DNA of 64,000 nucleotides. It comes from an uncultured Collinsella sp. (GTDB lineage Bacteria > Actinomycetota > Coriobacteriia > Coriobacteriales > Coriobacteriaceae). Below the pieces are notes generated by a model. The model ran no database searches. It was not told where the DNA came from and worked only from the letters and a program-made list of their open reading frames with translations. Numbering within the stretch: position 1 is the first letter of the stretch; each line of letters begins with the position of its first letter. Position numbers and translations under genes: made by a program. The stretch covers positions 124,001-188,000 of the forward strand of contig URPK01000003.1 in NCBI GenBank assembly GCA_900549715.1, written 5' to 3'. This document shows, piece after piece, positions 23,931 through 32,136 of this stretch.

Positions 23931-26900
23931 CATTCGGAGTGCAGGGCTTCCACGGGGTCTTTCTTGGATGCGCTGCGGGCCGGCAGCAGGCCAGCGACAA
24001 CCGTCAGCAACACCGAAATCGCGATGAGCACCAGCGCATCCTGCACGGGCAGGCTCATCAGATTGGGGACCTGTTTGACCGCAAGCGCCCAGGCATTGAC
24101 CGGAAAACTCACGAGCACCACGACGACGATGGCGAAGACGCCAGCAATGAGGCCTTCGATGAAAGTCTCGGCGTTGAACACGTTGGCCACATTGCGCTTC
24201 GACGCGCCGATCGCGCGCAGGATGCCAATCTCCTTTTTACGTTCCAGCACGCTGATGTAGGTGATGATGCCGATCATGATGGAGCTGACGACCAAGCTGA
24301 TGCTCACAAATGCGATGAGCACCAAGCTGATGGTGTTCACGATGTCGGTTACCGAACCCATGATAATGCCCATGTAGTCGGTGTACGAGATTGCCTGCTC
24401 GTCGTGGCCGGCGGCTTTGACCTGCTTGTTATACGCATCGATGTGATCGAGTACGCGCTCCTTGGCCTCAAAGTCGCGCGGGAAAATCTTAACCGAGATG
24501 GGATCTGCCTCATCCGCATAGCCCAACGTGGTCAGATTGTTGTCGTAGGTGAGCTGCGACGCCTTGGCATAGCTCATCATGAGCGAACTCAGGTCCTCAG
24601 CGTCCATGTTAAAGTGGATAGCGCGAGCAAAGGCGTTCGCATCCACGCGCATGGCGCTCGCCAGGTTGGCAAAACTCGAAGACATCTGCGTCGCCATCTG
24701 GTCCATAAGCCCTGCCGCGCCCGCCTTGAGCTGAGCTGATACCGTCGTGGCAATCTGCTCGCTGACCGCCTTCATCACCTGATCCATAGACTGCTGCAAA
24801 TACGGAGCCAGCTGCTTTTGCACATAGTCGCCCATCACCTGCTGCAGACGCTCGGCCAGGGCATCGCCGCCGAGCGCCCTGAGCTGAGCCAGGTATTGCT
24901 GGGCTGCGACATCATTCTCAAGATACGACGAGAACGCGGCGGCGAGCTTCGACGCGTCCTTAAGATCTTCGGGCGACAGCGCCTTAAACTGATCAGACTG
25001 CAAAAAGCCCTCAAACAGTTGGTTGACAAGCGTTCCCACCTGCTGCATTTGCTCGGGCGTGAGCTCCAGACCGTCAAAGATGCCCGAGAAATCTGGGGCC
25101 GGTGCTTTTGCCATGATGCTGCTGAAGTCGATGTCCTTGCCAACGCCCGAAAGGTCAATATCCAGGCCCGACAAATCGATGCCCGAAAGATCCATGCCAC
25201 CGGCAGCACCCGAGAGTGCAGATGCATCGAACGAGAACGCGCTCTTCAACGCCGCCTCGTCCACACTGAACATGCTGCCCAGATCCACGCCCTGCTTGGC
25301 CTCGCCCTGCAGTTCATCGAAAGATTTGCCCGTAAAGACATCCGTCTCGTGGTGGACAAGCTGCTCCTGCACGATCTGCGAATCGGCGGCGCGCTTCATA
25401 AGCTGGCAAGTCAGCGCATGCGTATAGGCAATGCCCGGAGTCAATGCGCTCGCGTTGGCCGTCTCGTTGGGTCGCACCACGCCCACAATGCGCACGTCAA
25501 TACCGTCGGCAACCTTGGCCGCCATAAAGTCGGCATCGCCAGACATGTCAGTCCACATGCCGGTCTCTTCGTTTTTGCGATAGGCATCGGACGGCGACAG
25601 CACCTTAAACGTCGTGGACAGCGCATCGTCGTAGGTAAAGTCGGTGCCGGCCTTGGGCGTCTCGACCTTGCCGTCGGCCGTCATGGCACTGTTAACCAGG
25701 TCGTTGAGCTCATCGATATCCAGCGCACCGATGCTGTAGAGCGTGTAGTCACCCACCGTGCCGCGGCTCGAAAGCACCATCACGGCCTCGTTGGCAGACG
25801 TAGGCCAATGGCCGGCAACGACATCGTACTGGCTGTCGAGCAGGCTCTGGTCGTCAATCATCTCGTTAAAGACCGAGGTTCCCATGGAATCCATGCTCAC
25901 CGTTGCCGCCGAACTCGCGCCGCCGCTCATGGCCTCGGTCATAGCGTTGGGCACCAGCCGGACAGGCTTCTCATCGCCCTTGCCCGCACGATAGACAACC
26001 GGCGTCACGCCGTAGCCGTACTGGATAGCGTTGACCTCTTTATTGATACCGTCGCCGTCGTCGTCAAGCCATGCCTTAAAGCTTGTCATATCGTTAGATT
26101 TAACACTTGCGAACATGTCCTTTACGGCTGTGACCACAGGGATCTTGTCGGTTCCCTTAGCTTTGCCACCGGTAGCGTCATCGGACGAGCCCTCGCCCTT
26201 GGACGCCTCCTCATCGGTAGCCCCATGGCCGCCCATCATGGACGACAGGTCGTAGTCTTGTTTGGAAATCGTCAGCGGGTAGCTCGAGAGCGTGTCCTCC
26301 TCGACCTTTTTGATGTAGTCGTTTACGCCGTTGGACAGCGCCAGGATCGCCGCAATGCCGATAATGCCAATCGAGCCCGCAAAGGCCGTCATGGCCGTGC
26401 GACCCTTCTTGGTCATGAGGTTTCGGGCAGAAAGCCCCAGCGCCGTCACAAAGCTCATCGAGGTTTTGCGCGTGGGCTTGGCCTCGCGACGCGCGGCCTC
26501 GGCAGCATCAAAGGGATCTGAATCGTCGGTGATCTTGCCGTCCGCCAGGGTGACGATGCGCGTGGCGTACTTGTACGCCAGCTCGGGATTGTGCGTGACC
26601 ATGATGACCAGACGGTCGCGCGCAACGTCCTTGAGCAAATCCATGACCTGCACGGATGTCGTTGAGTCCAAGGCGCCGGTCGGCTCGTCAGCCAGCACAA
26701 TCTCGGGATCGTTGATCAGGGCGCGGGCAATAGCCACGCGCTGCATCTGGCCGCCCGATAGCTGGCTCGGGCGCTTGTTAACGTGCTCGCCCAGACCGAC
26801 TGCCTCAAGCGCCTTGCGTGCACGCTGGCGGCGCTCGGCATGCCCCACGCCCGTGAGCGTAAGCGCCAATTCCACGTTTTCCAAAATGGTCTGATGCGGA

Positions 26901-27184
26901 ATGAGGTTGTAGCTCTGAAACACAAAGCCAATGCGATTGTTTCTGTAGGCATCCCAATCGCGGTCGCTGAAGTCCTTGGTCGAGATGCCATCGATCAACA
27001 GGTCGCCGGAATCGAAATGGTCGAGTCCACCAATGACGTTGAGCATCGTAGTTTTACCCGAACCCGAGGGACCCAGGATGGCTACAAACTCGTTATCGCG
27101 AAAAGACAGGCTTACGCTGTCGAGCGCTACCTGCGTAAACGACTGCGTAACGTACCTTTTGCAAATATCTCTGAGATCCAGCAT
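23930..27184 (-). CDS. ABC exporter with fused ATPase and FtsX/MacB-type permease
   Basis: 1,084-residue fusion. Residues 1-225 are an ABC ATPase: Walker A GPSGSGKTT near 40, Q-loop FVFQSYN, signature LSGGQMQR near 143, Walker B IVLADEP, H-loop VTHN. A membrane helix (about 265-285) follows, then a very large extracytoplasmic domain. That domain contains a short repetitive DLSG stretch (DLSGIDLSGLDIDLSGVG) and helical segments rich in Gln/Ala. The C-terminal FtsX permease domain has three helices and an LERKKEIGILRAIGAS motif. This is the layout of MacB/LolCDE-type mechanotransmission transporters, here in one chain. ATG at 27184 is preferred over TTG at 27193 because GAGAGG is correctly spaced only for the ATG. 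Substrate unknown. Confidence 0.87.
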   Translation of the reverse strand: MLDLRDICKRYVTQSFTQVALDSVSLSFRDNEFVAILGPSGSGKTTMLNVIGGLDHFDSGDLLIDGISTKDFSDRDWDAYRNNRIGFVFQSYNLIPHQTILENVELALTLTGVGHAERRQRARKALEAVGLGEHVNKRPSQLSGGQMQRVAIARALINDPEIVLADEPTGALDSTTSVQVMDLLKDVARDRLVIMVTHNPELAYKYATRIVTLADGKITDDSDPFDAAEAARREAKPTRKTSMSFVTALGLSARNLMTKKGRTAMTAFAGSIGIIGIAAILALSNGVNDYIKKVEEDTLSSYPLTISKQDYDLSSMMGGHGATDEEASKGEGSSDDATGGKAKGTDKIPVVTAVKDMFASVKSNDMTSFKAWLDDDGDGINKEVNAIQYGYGVTPVVYRAGKGDEKPVRLVPNAMTEAMSGGASSAATVSMDSMGTSVFNEMIDDQSLLDSQYDVVAGHWPTSANEAVMVLSSRGTVGDYTLYSIGALDIDELNDLVNSAMTADGKVETPKAGTDFTYDDALSTTFKVLSPSDAYRKNEETGMWTDMSGDADFMAAKVADGIDVRIVGVVRPNETANASALTPGIAYTHALTCQLMKRAADSQIVQEQLVHHETDVFTGKSFDELQGEAKQGVDLGSMFSVDEAALKSAFSFDASALSGAAGGMDLSGIDLSGLDIDLSGVGKDIDFSSIMAKAPAPDFSGIFDGLELTPEQMQQVGTLVNQLFEGFLQSDQFKALSPEDLKDASKLAAAFSSYLENDVAAQQYLAQLRALGGDALAERLQQVMGDYVQKQLAPYLQQSMDQVMKAVSEQIATTVSAQLKAGAAGLMDQMATQMSSSFANLASAMRVDANAFARAIHFNMDAEDLSSLMMSYAKASQLTYDNNLTTLGYADEADPISVKIFPRDFEAKERVLDHIDAYNKQVKAAGHDEQAISYTDYMGIIMGSVTDIVNTISLVLIAFVSISLVVSSIMIGIITYISVLERKKEIGILRAIGASKRNVANVFNAETFIEGLIAGVFAIVVVVLVSFPVNAWALAVKQVPNLMSLPVQDALVLIAISVLLTVVAGLLPARSASKKDPVEALHSE

Positions 27185-27363
27185 GGACGGCAACCTCTCT
27201 CGCGCGGGCGCGCTCGCCCGCTCCCCCGCCGTTCACGTTCGGCGCGCTTGTCCTACTCTATCCTCATTTTTGGCCGATACCAGTGAGGAATGTAACGAAC
27301 CGCGCCAAAAAACGAACGGGACAGCACGCCGCATGGCGCACCATCCCGCATATAACATCCCCG

Positions 27364-27394
27364 ATGTGACAAAGAGGCTGTCACTTTGTCACAT
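27364..27394. repeat. Palindrome repeat family B, copy 3
   Basis: ATGTGACAAAGAGGC, T, GTCACTTTGTCACAT: 31 bp, same plan as copies 1 and 2 with one internal mismatch pair. It lies 12 bases after the CoA-disulfide reductase stop codon (minus strand), in the gap before the ABC gene promoter region. Confidence 0.85.
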
Positions 27395-27405
27395 TCCAAT
27401 GCGCG

Positions 27406-29097
27406 CTACTTTTCGAGCCCGCACGGCATAACGTTAGCGCTGCCGCGGCGAGCCTCAGTCACGGCTGCAAAGAAGCGATAGCCGCCCGAGAAGTTAAAAC
27501 ACTCAAAGCCATGCTGCGCCAAAATGCGGCAAGCAATGTAGCTGCGAATGCCGCTCTGGCAAATCACGTAAACCGGCTTGGCCCGGTCGAGCTCGCCCAG
27601 GCGATTGCGCAGATCATCGACGGGAATGTTTACGAAACCATCGATATGCCCGCGCTCATACTCCCCTTCCGTACGAACATCGAGCAGCTGCACGCTGCCA
27701 TCGCGTGGCAAGTTGGGCTCATCCTCCCAATGCCACTGCGCCAGTATGCCGCGATTGAGGTTCTCGATCATAAAGCCCGCCATATTGACGGGATCCTTCG
27801 CCGATGAATACGGCGGCGCGTATGCTAGGTCCAAATCCTTAAGCCTATCGCCGCGCATGCCTGCCTGGATGGCAGTCGCCAGAACGTCGATACGCTTGTC
27901 CACACCATCGATGCCCACGATTTGCGCACCCAGCAGGCGCAATCCCTGCTTCTCGAAGATAACCTTCATGGTCATGGGCGTTGCACCCGGATAATAACCC
28001 GCATGCGAACCGGGCGACAGGACCACGCTGTCGCAGTCAATTCCCGCCGCGTGTGCTGCCTTTTCGGATAGTCCCGTGCTTGCCGCCGTCAAGTCGAATA
28101 CCTTGATAACCGATGAGCCCAACGATCCGCGGTAGCAGCTGTCCATGCCGGCTATGACATCGGCGACGACACGCCCCTGCTTGTTGGCGGGGCCGGCGAG
28201 CGAAATGACCGCGTCCTCGCCGGTCACCTGATGCGTGACCTGCACGGCATCGCCCACGGCATACACGTCGGCAGCAGAGGTCTCCATGCGGTCGTTGACC
28301 ACAATAGCCCCCTTGATGCCCAGTTCGAGCCCCGCCTCTTGCGCCAGATGGCTCTCAGGTGCCACGCCAATGGCAAGCAGCACCATATCGGCTCCGATAG
28401 GGTCATCGCCCGCAACATGGGTGACAACGCGGCCATCAACTTCCTCAAAACCTGTCACATCGGCCTTGAGGCGCAGATCGATACCGTGCTCACGCACCTC
28501 GGTATGCAAAAGGGTCGCCATGTCGTAATCCAGGTTGTTCATAAGCTGGACGGGACGCTGCAGAAGGGTCACCTGGAGCCCCAGCTCGCACAGATTCTCC
28601 GCCGTCTCGACGCCAATGAAGCCGCCGCCGATCACGACGGCACTGCTCGGTCGCCGCTCTCGAACATAGCTGTGAATACGCAGCGTGTCCTCAACGGTGC
28701 GTAGGCTAAAGATTTTATCCGAGTCGATGCCCGGCAACGCAGGGCGAATCGGCTTTGCACCCGGCGACAGGATGAGCTTGTCATACGTCTCGACAAATTC
28801 CTCGCCCGTCAGCATATTGCGAACCTCGACCGTATGCGAATCGGGATGGATGGCAAACACCTCGTGACTCGTCTTGACCGCAATGCGAAAGCGATCCCAA
28901 AAGCCCTTGGGAGACTGCAGCGTCAATGCGCTCTCTTCTTCTATCACGCCGCCAATGTAGTACGGAAGCCCACAGTTGGCATACGATACAAAACCCGTGC
29001 GCTCAAAGATGACAATTTGGGCCTGCTCGTCGAGTCTGCGCAAACGTGCGGCCGCCGATGCGCCGCCTGCGACGCCTCCAACGATAACCACCTTCAT
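27406..29097 (-). CDS. CoA-disulfide reductase with C-terminal rhodanese domain
   Basis: FAD/NAD(P)H-dependent disulfide reductase, 563 residues. The N-terminal GGVAGGASAAARLRR binds FAD. SYANCGLPYYIGG carries the single redox cysteine (C42) that defines the CoA-disulfide reductase/NADH oxidase group. GGGFIGVETAE is the second nucleotide site, and a dimerisation domain follows to about 445. The rhodanese domain occupies 460-563, with C513 in VICQSGIRSY as the persulfide site. The fusion resembles CoADR-RHD enzymes that reduce CoA persulfide or polysulfide. ATG at 29097 overlaps the stop codon of an upstream rhodanese fragment (ATGA), so it is translationally coupled to it. Confidence 0.9.
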   Translation of the reverse strand: MKVVIVGGVAGGASAAARLRRLDEQAQIVIFERTGFVSYANCGLPYYIGGVIEEESALTLQSPKGFWDRFRIAVKTSHEVFAIHPDSHTVEVRNMLTGEEFVETYDKLILSPGAKPIRPALPGIDSDKIFSLRTVEDTLRIHSYVRERRPSSAVVIGGGFIGVETAENLCELGLQVTLLQRPVQLMNNLDYDMATLLHTEVREHGIDLRLKADVTGFEEVDGRVVTHVAGDDPIGADMVLLAIGVAPESHLAQEAGLELGIKGAIVVNDRMETSAADVYAVGDAVQVTHQVTGEDAVISLAGPANKQGRVVADVIAGMDSCYRGSLGSSVIKVFDLTAASTGLSEKAAHAAGIDCDSVVLSPGSHAGYYPGATPMTMKVIFEKQGLRLLGAQIVGIDGVDKRIDVLATAIQAGMRGDRLKDLDLAYAPPYSSAKDPVNMAGFMIENLNRGILAQWHWEDEPNLPRDGSVQLLDVRTEGEYERGHIDGFVNIPVDDLRNRLGELDRAKPVYVICQSGIRSYIACRILAQHGFECFNFSGGYRFFAAVTEARRGSANVMPCGLEK

Positions 29098-29252
29098 AGC
29101 CAACGCACCACCTTTCCCGTGTAGCCGCTTATGCCGCCGATATTCTTGACACTGCCGTACCCCAAACGCTTAAGAAAACTCACAGCTTGGTTGCTTCGCG
29201 CACCGCTCAGGCAATGCACGAAAAGCTGCGTGCCCTTTCGACGTATACCCAT
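29094..29252 (-). pseudogene. Truncated rhodanese-like gene, coupled to the CoA-disulfide reductase
   Basis: A 52-codon frame reading GTQLFVHCLSGARSNQAVSFLKRLGYGSVKNIGGISG, the active-site loop and C-terminal half of a single-domain rhodanese with its catalytic cysteine. The N-terminal half, with the usual GHI..A.NIP segment, is missing; a terminator of the upstream gene stands there instead. Its TGA overlaps the ATG of the downstream reductase. It may be a remnant kept because it sets translation of the next gene, or a real mini-protein. Confidence 0.6.
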
Positions 29253-29270
29253 GATGCTACCCCGAAGCAG

Positions 29271-29298
29271 AAAAAAGAGTCGCTGTTTCCAGCGACTC
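29271..29298 (-). terminator. Intrinsic terminator after the TlpA-like gene
   Basis: Minus-strand reading: GAGTCGCT, loop GGAAAC, AGCGACTC, then TTTTTTCTG. Eight-bp stem followed by six T. It closes the CXXC/4Fe-4S/TlpA operon. Confidence 0.85.
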
Positions 29299-29323
29299 CC
29301 CTTCAGTTGTCTGTCCCACGGAC

Positions 29324-30286
29324 TTACTGTTCGCTCTTCGCGAGTGCCTGATCGATCAGTTTGTTGAGCGCCTCGCGCTGCTCAGCGGAGTTGATGCCGC
29401 CCATGATCGGCTCTCCCATAATGTTACCGTTCTGGTCGATCACGTAGGTGGTCGGGAACGAGTACAGGTTGGAGGTGAACTTTCCGGCCTCGCTGTCCGA
29501 CTTAAACCAGATGTTCTTATACGTCACGCCCTTCTTGGAAAGCACGTCCTTGGCATCAGCCACCTCGTCTTTGTTGCCATCGAGCGTAAAGGAATTAACG
29601 CCCACGACCTGGCCGCCCTTCTCGGCAAGCTCCTTGTTGAGCTTCTCCAGATCGCCCAGCTCTCCCACGCACGGCTTGCAGGTGGTAAACCAGAAGTTCA
29701 TGACGGTGACCTTGTTCTTGGAGAACAGCTCGTCGCTGTTTACATCGTTGCCGTCCAAGTCCTTGCCCTTAAAGCTGGGGAACTTCGTCTCCCCGCTCTC
29801 GCCGTTGGTCATGCCTGCGGTCGAGGCATCAACACTCTCCCCCTCGCCGGGCGTGCTGCCACATCCGGGGAACTCCTTCTCCAGCGCCATGAGCTTGTCC
29901 TCGATCTCCTTGACCTGCTGCGCGCCGGCCTTAAGCGTCTTAAGCTCGTCAGCCGCAAACTGATCCTTGGCGCCCTCGATGGTATCGAGCAAGAAGTCAC
30001 CGTAGTTCTTGCCGTCCTCAATCATGGGAGTGTCTTTGTTGGCCGCAAGGAACACCTTTTCCCATAGGGCGTTATCGCTCGCAAAGATCTCGTTTTCCTT
30101 TTGCAGCAGCTGCTGGTACAGCTTGGCCGCCTCCTCGGCGCTCGACGGCTTTTGCGCTATGAGCTCGGCAATCTGCGCATCGCCGCTCGTAGCACCCTTC
30201 GCGTCGCCCTTGGGCGCAGAGCACGCCGCGAGAGTCAGCGCCAGCACGGGCAGCATCAACAGAGCCGCAATTTTTGACAGTTTCAT
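29324..30286 (-). CDS. TlpA-family thioredoxin-like lipoprotein
   Basis: Exported lipoprotein, 320 residues. The signal peptide ends in the lipobox LTLAAC with acylated C22, a low-complexity linker follows, and a helical region lies at about 35-135. From about 170 there is a thioredoxin fold of the TlpA/ResA type: MNFWFTTCKPCVGEL carries the redox pair C203/C206, and FPTTYVID is the cis-proline loop. It would act outside the membrane as a disulfide reductase. The operon starts with a 48-residue CXXC protein and a polyferredoxin membrane protein that could pass electrons to it. AGGAG precedes the ATG. Confidence 0.88.
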   Translation of the reverse strand: MKLSKIAALLMLPVLALTLAACSAPKGDAKGATSGDAQIAELIAQKPSSAEEAAKLYQQLLQKENEIFASDNALWEKVFLAANKDTPMIEDGKNYGDFLLDTIEGAKDQFAADELKTLKAGAQQVKEIEDKLMALEKEFPGCGSTPGEGESVDASTAGMTNGESGETKFPSFKGKDLDGNDVNSDELFSKNKVTVMNFWFTTCKPCVGELGDLEKLNKELAEKGGQVVGVNSFTLDGNKDEVADAKDVLSKKGVTYKNIWFKSDSEAGKFTSNLYSFPTTYVIDQNGNIMGEPIMGGINSAEQREALNKLIDQALAKSEQ

Positions 30287-30321
30287 GGTTCCTCCGTTTA
30301 TATCGAAACTAATATAGGTAC

Positions 30322-31233
30322 CTATTTGTTTTCGCAGGCTTGCGCGGGCTGCGCGGGTTTGTCGCCCGTCACACCCAGCCCGTAGCGAAAGCTAATGGCA
30401 TCGACGGGGCATGCGCCCACGCATTTGCCGCAACGAATGCACTCGGCATGGTTGGGCGTACGCGTAACGTCCACGTCCATCTGGCACACTTTGGCGCACT
30501 TACCGCACGAGACGCATTTGCACTGGTCAACCTGAATCCCCAGCAACGACACCTTGTTCATGAGTGCATAAAATGCGCCGAGGGGGCAAATCCATTTACA
30601 GAAGGGGCGGTAGAACAGCACGCTCAGCACCGCAACCACAATGAGGATCGCGAGCTTCCAGGTAAAGAGCTTTCCCAGCGCAGAGCGGATTCCCACGTTC
30701 ATGATGGACAGCGGAATCGCGCCCTCGAGCACACCTTGCGGACAGATGTACTTGCAAAAGAACGGGTCGCCCATACCCACATCGTTAACCACCAAGACGG
30801 GCAGCAGCACCACGGCAAACAGCAGCACGGCATACTTGATGTACGTGAGCGGCTTGAGCTTTTTCGTGGAGAGCTTCTTGCTGGGAATCTTATGCAAAAG
30901 CTCTTGCAGCCATCCAAACGGGCACAAAAAGCCGCATACAAAACGTCCCAGCAGCACGCCGATTAGAATGAGCGTTCCGGTGACGTAATACGAAAAGCTA
31001 AACTTAGACGAGCCCACCACCGACTGAAACGACCCGATGGGACACGCACCCGAGGCCGCTGGACACGAGTAGCAGTTAAGCCCCGGCACGCAGACGGCTT
31101 TGCCGGCTCCCTGGTAGATACCGCCCTTGGCAAAGTTAGGCAGGTGAATATTGGTCGCAAGCGTCGCCGCCGCCTGAATCAATCCGCGGAATCTCGCCAA
31201 AAGATGCGATGCAGTGTTTTTTCTTTTATCCAA
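30322..31233 (-). CDS. Membrane 4Fe-4S protein of the NapH/RdxA-like type
   Basis: 303-residue integral membrane polyferredoxin. An N-terminal Cys-rich loop (CVPGLNCYSCPAASGACPIG) precedes four hydrophobic helices. The two CxxxCP motifs typical of NapH/CcoG-like proteins are present (CGFLCPFGWLQE and CKWICPLGAFYA). The C-terminus has two 4Fe-4S ferredoxin motifs (CVSCGKCAKVC and CIRCGKCVGACPVD). It likely moves electrons across the membrane to the extracytoplasmic TlpA-like lipoprotein encoded downstream. The start is TTG at 31233, eight bases inside the end of the upstream CXXC gene, with GGAG ten bases before. Longer starts upstream would run against the other gene. Confidence 0.85.
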   Translation of the reverse strand: MDKRKNTASHLLARFRGLIQAAATLATNIHLPNFAKGGIYQGAGKAVCVPGLNCYSCPAASGACPIGSFQSVVGSSKFSFSYYVTGTLILIGVLLGRFVCGFLCPFGWLQELLHKIPSKKLSTKKLKPLTYIKYAVLLFAVVLLPVLVVNDVGMGDPFFCKYICPQGVLEGAIPLSIMNVGIRSALGKLFTWKLAILIVVAVLSVLFYRPFCKWICPLGAFYALMNKVSLLGIQVDQCKCVSCGKCAKVCQMDVDVTRTPNHAECIRCGKCVGACPVDAISFRYGLGVTGDKPAQPAQACENK

Positions 31234-31372
31234 TTCCGATACACTCCAAGCACAGCCTGATTGCCTTGGCCAGCACGGCATCTGCCTCGCCGCGCATAAT
31301 TCCAAAGCCAACCATGGCTACCCCAACGATCAGCAAAGCCACCTGCGCCACAGGCTTAATCGCTTTGAACAA
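31226..31372 (-). CDS. Small CD1871A-type CXXC membrane protein
   Basis: 48-residue protein with one membrane helix (VALLIVGVAMVGFGIM) followed by EADAVLAKAIRLCLECIGIG at the C-terminus. The terminal CLECIGIG signature is that of the CD1871A family of CXXC proteins, encoded next to 4Fe-4S membrane proteins and TlpA-like thioredoxins in anaerobes. The start is TTG at 31372 with AAGGAG eight bases upstream. Its stop overlaps the start of the polyferredoxin by eight bases, indicating coupled translation. It is the first gene of the redox trio and divergent from the two-component system. Confidence 0.82.
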   Translation of the reverse strand: MFKAIKPVAQVALLIVGVAMVGFGIMRGEADAVLAKAIRLCLECIGIG

Positions 31373-31461
31373 TCTGACCACTCCTTTCGTTTCGCGACCC
31401 ATTGGACCATACCGACTATAAAATCCGTGTTAAGCGTGAATGACTATGCAAGGAGAACGTT

Positions 31462-32136
31462 ATGCGCATCTTGGTCGTCGAGGACGAGCGGGCGCTGTGC
31501 GATGCGATCGCACGCAGCCTGCGCAACTTGGCCTATAGCGTCGACTGCTGCTACGACGGGCAGCAGGCCCTCGATCTGCTCGATGTCGAGACCTTTGATC
31601 TTGTCGTGCTCGACCTCAATCTCCCCCATGTCGACGGCATGACCGTGCTCAGGCAACTCAGAATTACCGATTGCGAGACCAAGGTGCTCGTGCTCTCGGC
31701 ACGTGGCGAGGTCTCCGACAAGGTAGCGGGGCTCGATGCGGGCGCCAACGACTACCTCACCAAGCCGTTCCATCTTGACGAGCTGGCGGCACGCATACGC
31801 AGTCTCACGCTCAGGCGCTTTACGCAAAACGACGTTGTTCTAGCCTGTGGATTGTTGAGCTTTGACACCAAAGCGCGCCTCGCCTCCGTGGGCGGCGAGA
31901 CCCTATCCCTCACGCGCAAGGAGACCGGCATCTTGGAATACCTGATGCTTAACCAGGGGCGGCCGGTGAGCCAGGAAGAGCTTATCGAGCATGTATGGGA
32001 CAGCAGCGTCAACAGCTTTAGCAACGCGACCCGCGTGCACATCTCGTCGCTGCGCAAAAAGCTGCGCGGCGCGTTGGGGCACGACCCCATCCGCAACCGA
32101 ATCGGCGAAGGCTACGTTATGGAGGACGGCAAATGA
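31462..32136 (+). CDS. OmpR-family response regulator
   Basis: 224-residue response regulator. The receiver domain (1-115) has the acidic pair near E7/D8, phospho-acceptor D51 in VVLDLNLP, and the conserved Lys in LTKPFH. The winged-helix output domain (about 125-222) has LTRKETGILEYLMLNQGRPVSQEELIEHVW and RVHISSLRKKL. It overlaps the kinase gene by four bases (ATGA). Divergent from the CXXC/4Fe-4S/TlpA operon with 90 bases between, so that operon is its most likely target (inference). Confidence 0.9.
   Translation: MRILVVEDERALCDAIARSLRNLAYSVDCCYDGQQALDLLDVETFDLVVLDLNLPHVDGMTVLRQLRITDCETKVLVLSARGEVSDKVAGLDAGANDYLTKPFHLDELAARIRSLTLRRFTQNDVVLACGLLSFDTKARLASVGGETLSLTRKETGILEYLMLNQGRPVSQEELIEHVWDSSVNSFSNATRVHISSLRKKLRGALGHDPIRNRIGEGYVMEDGK

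Noticed and set aside
24818..26521. 567-codon open frame opposite the ABC exporter
   Set aside because: Antisense shadow caused by GC-rich codon bias; the minus-strand frame has all ABC motifs.
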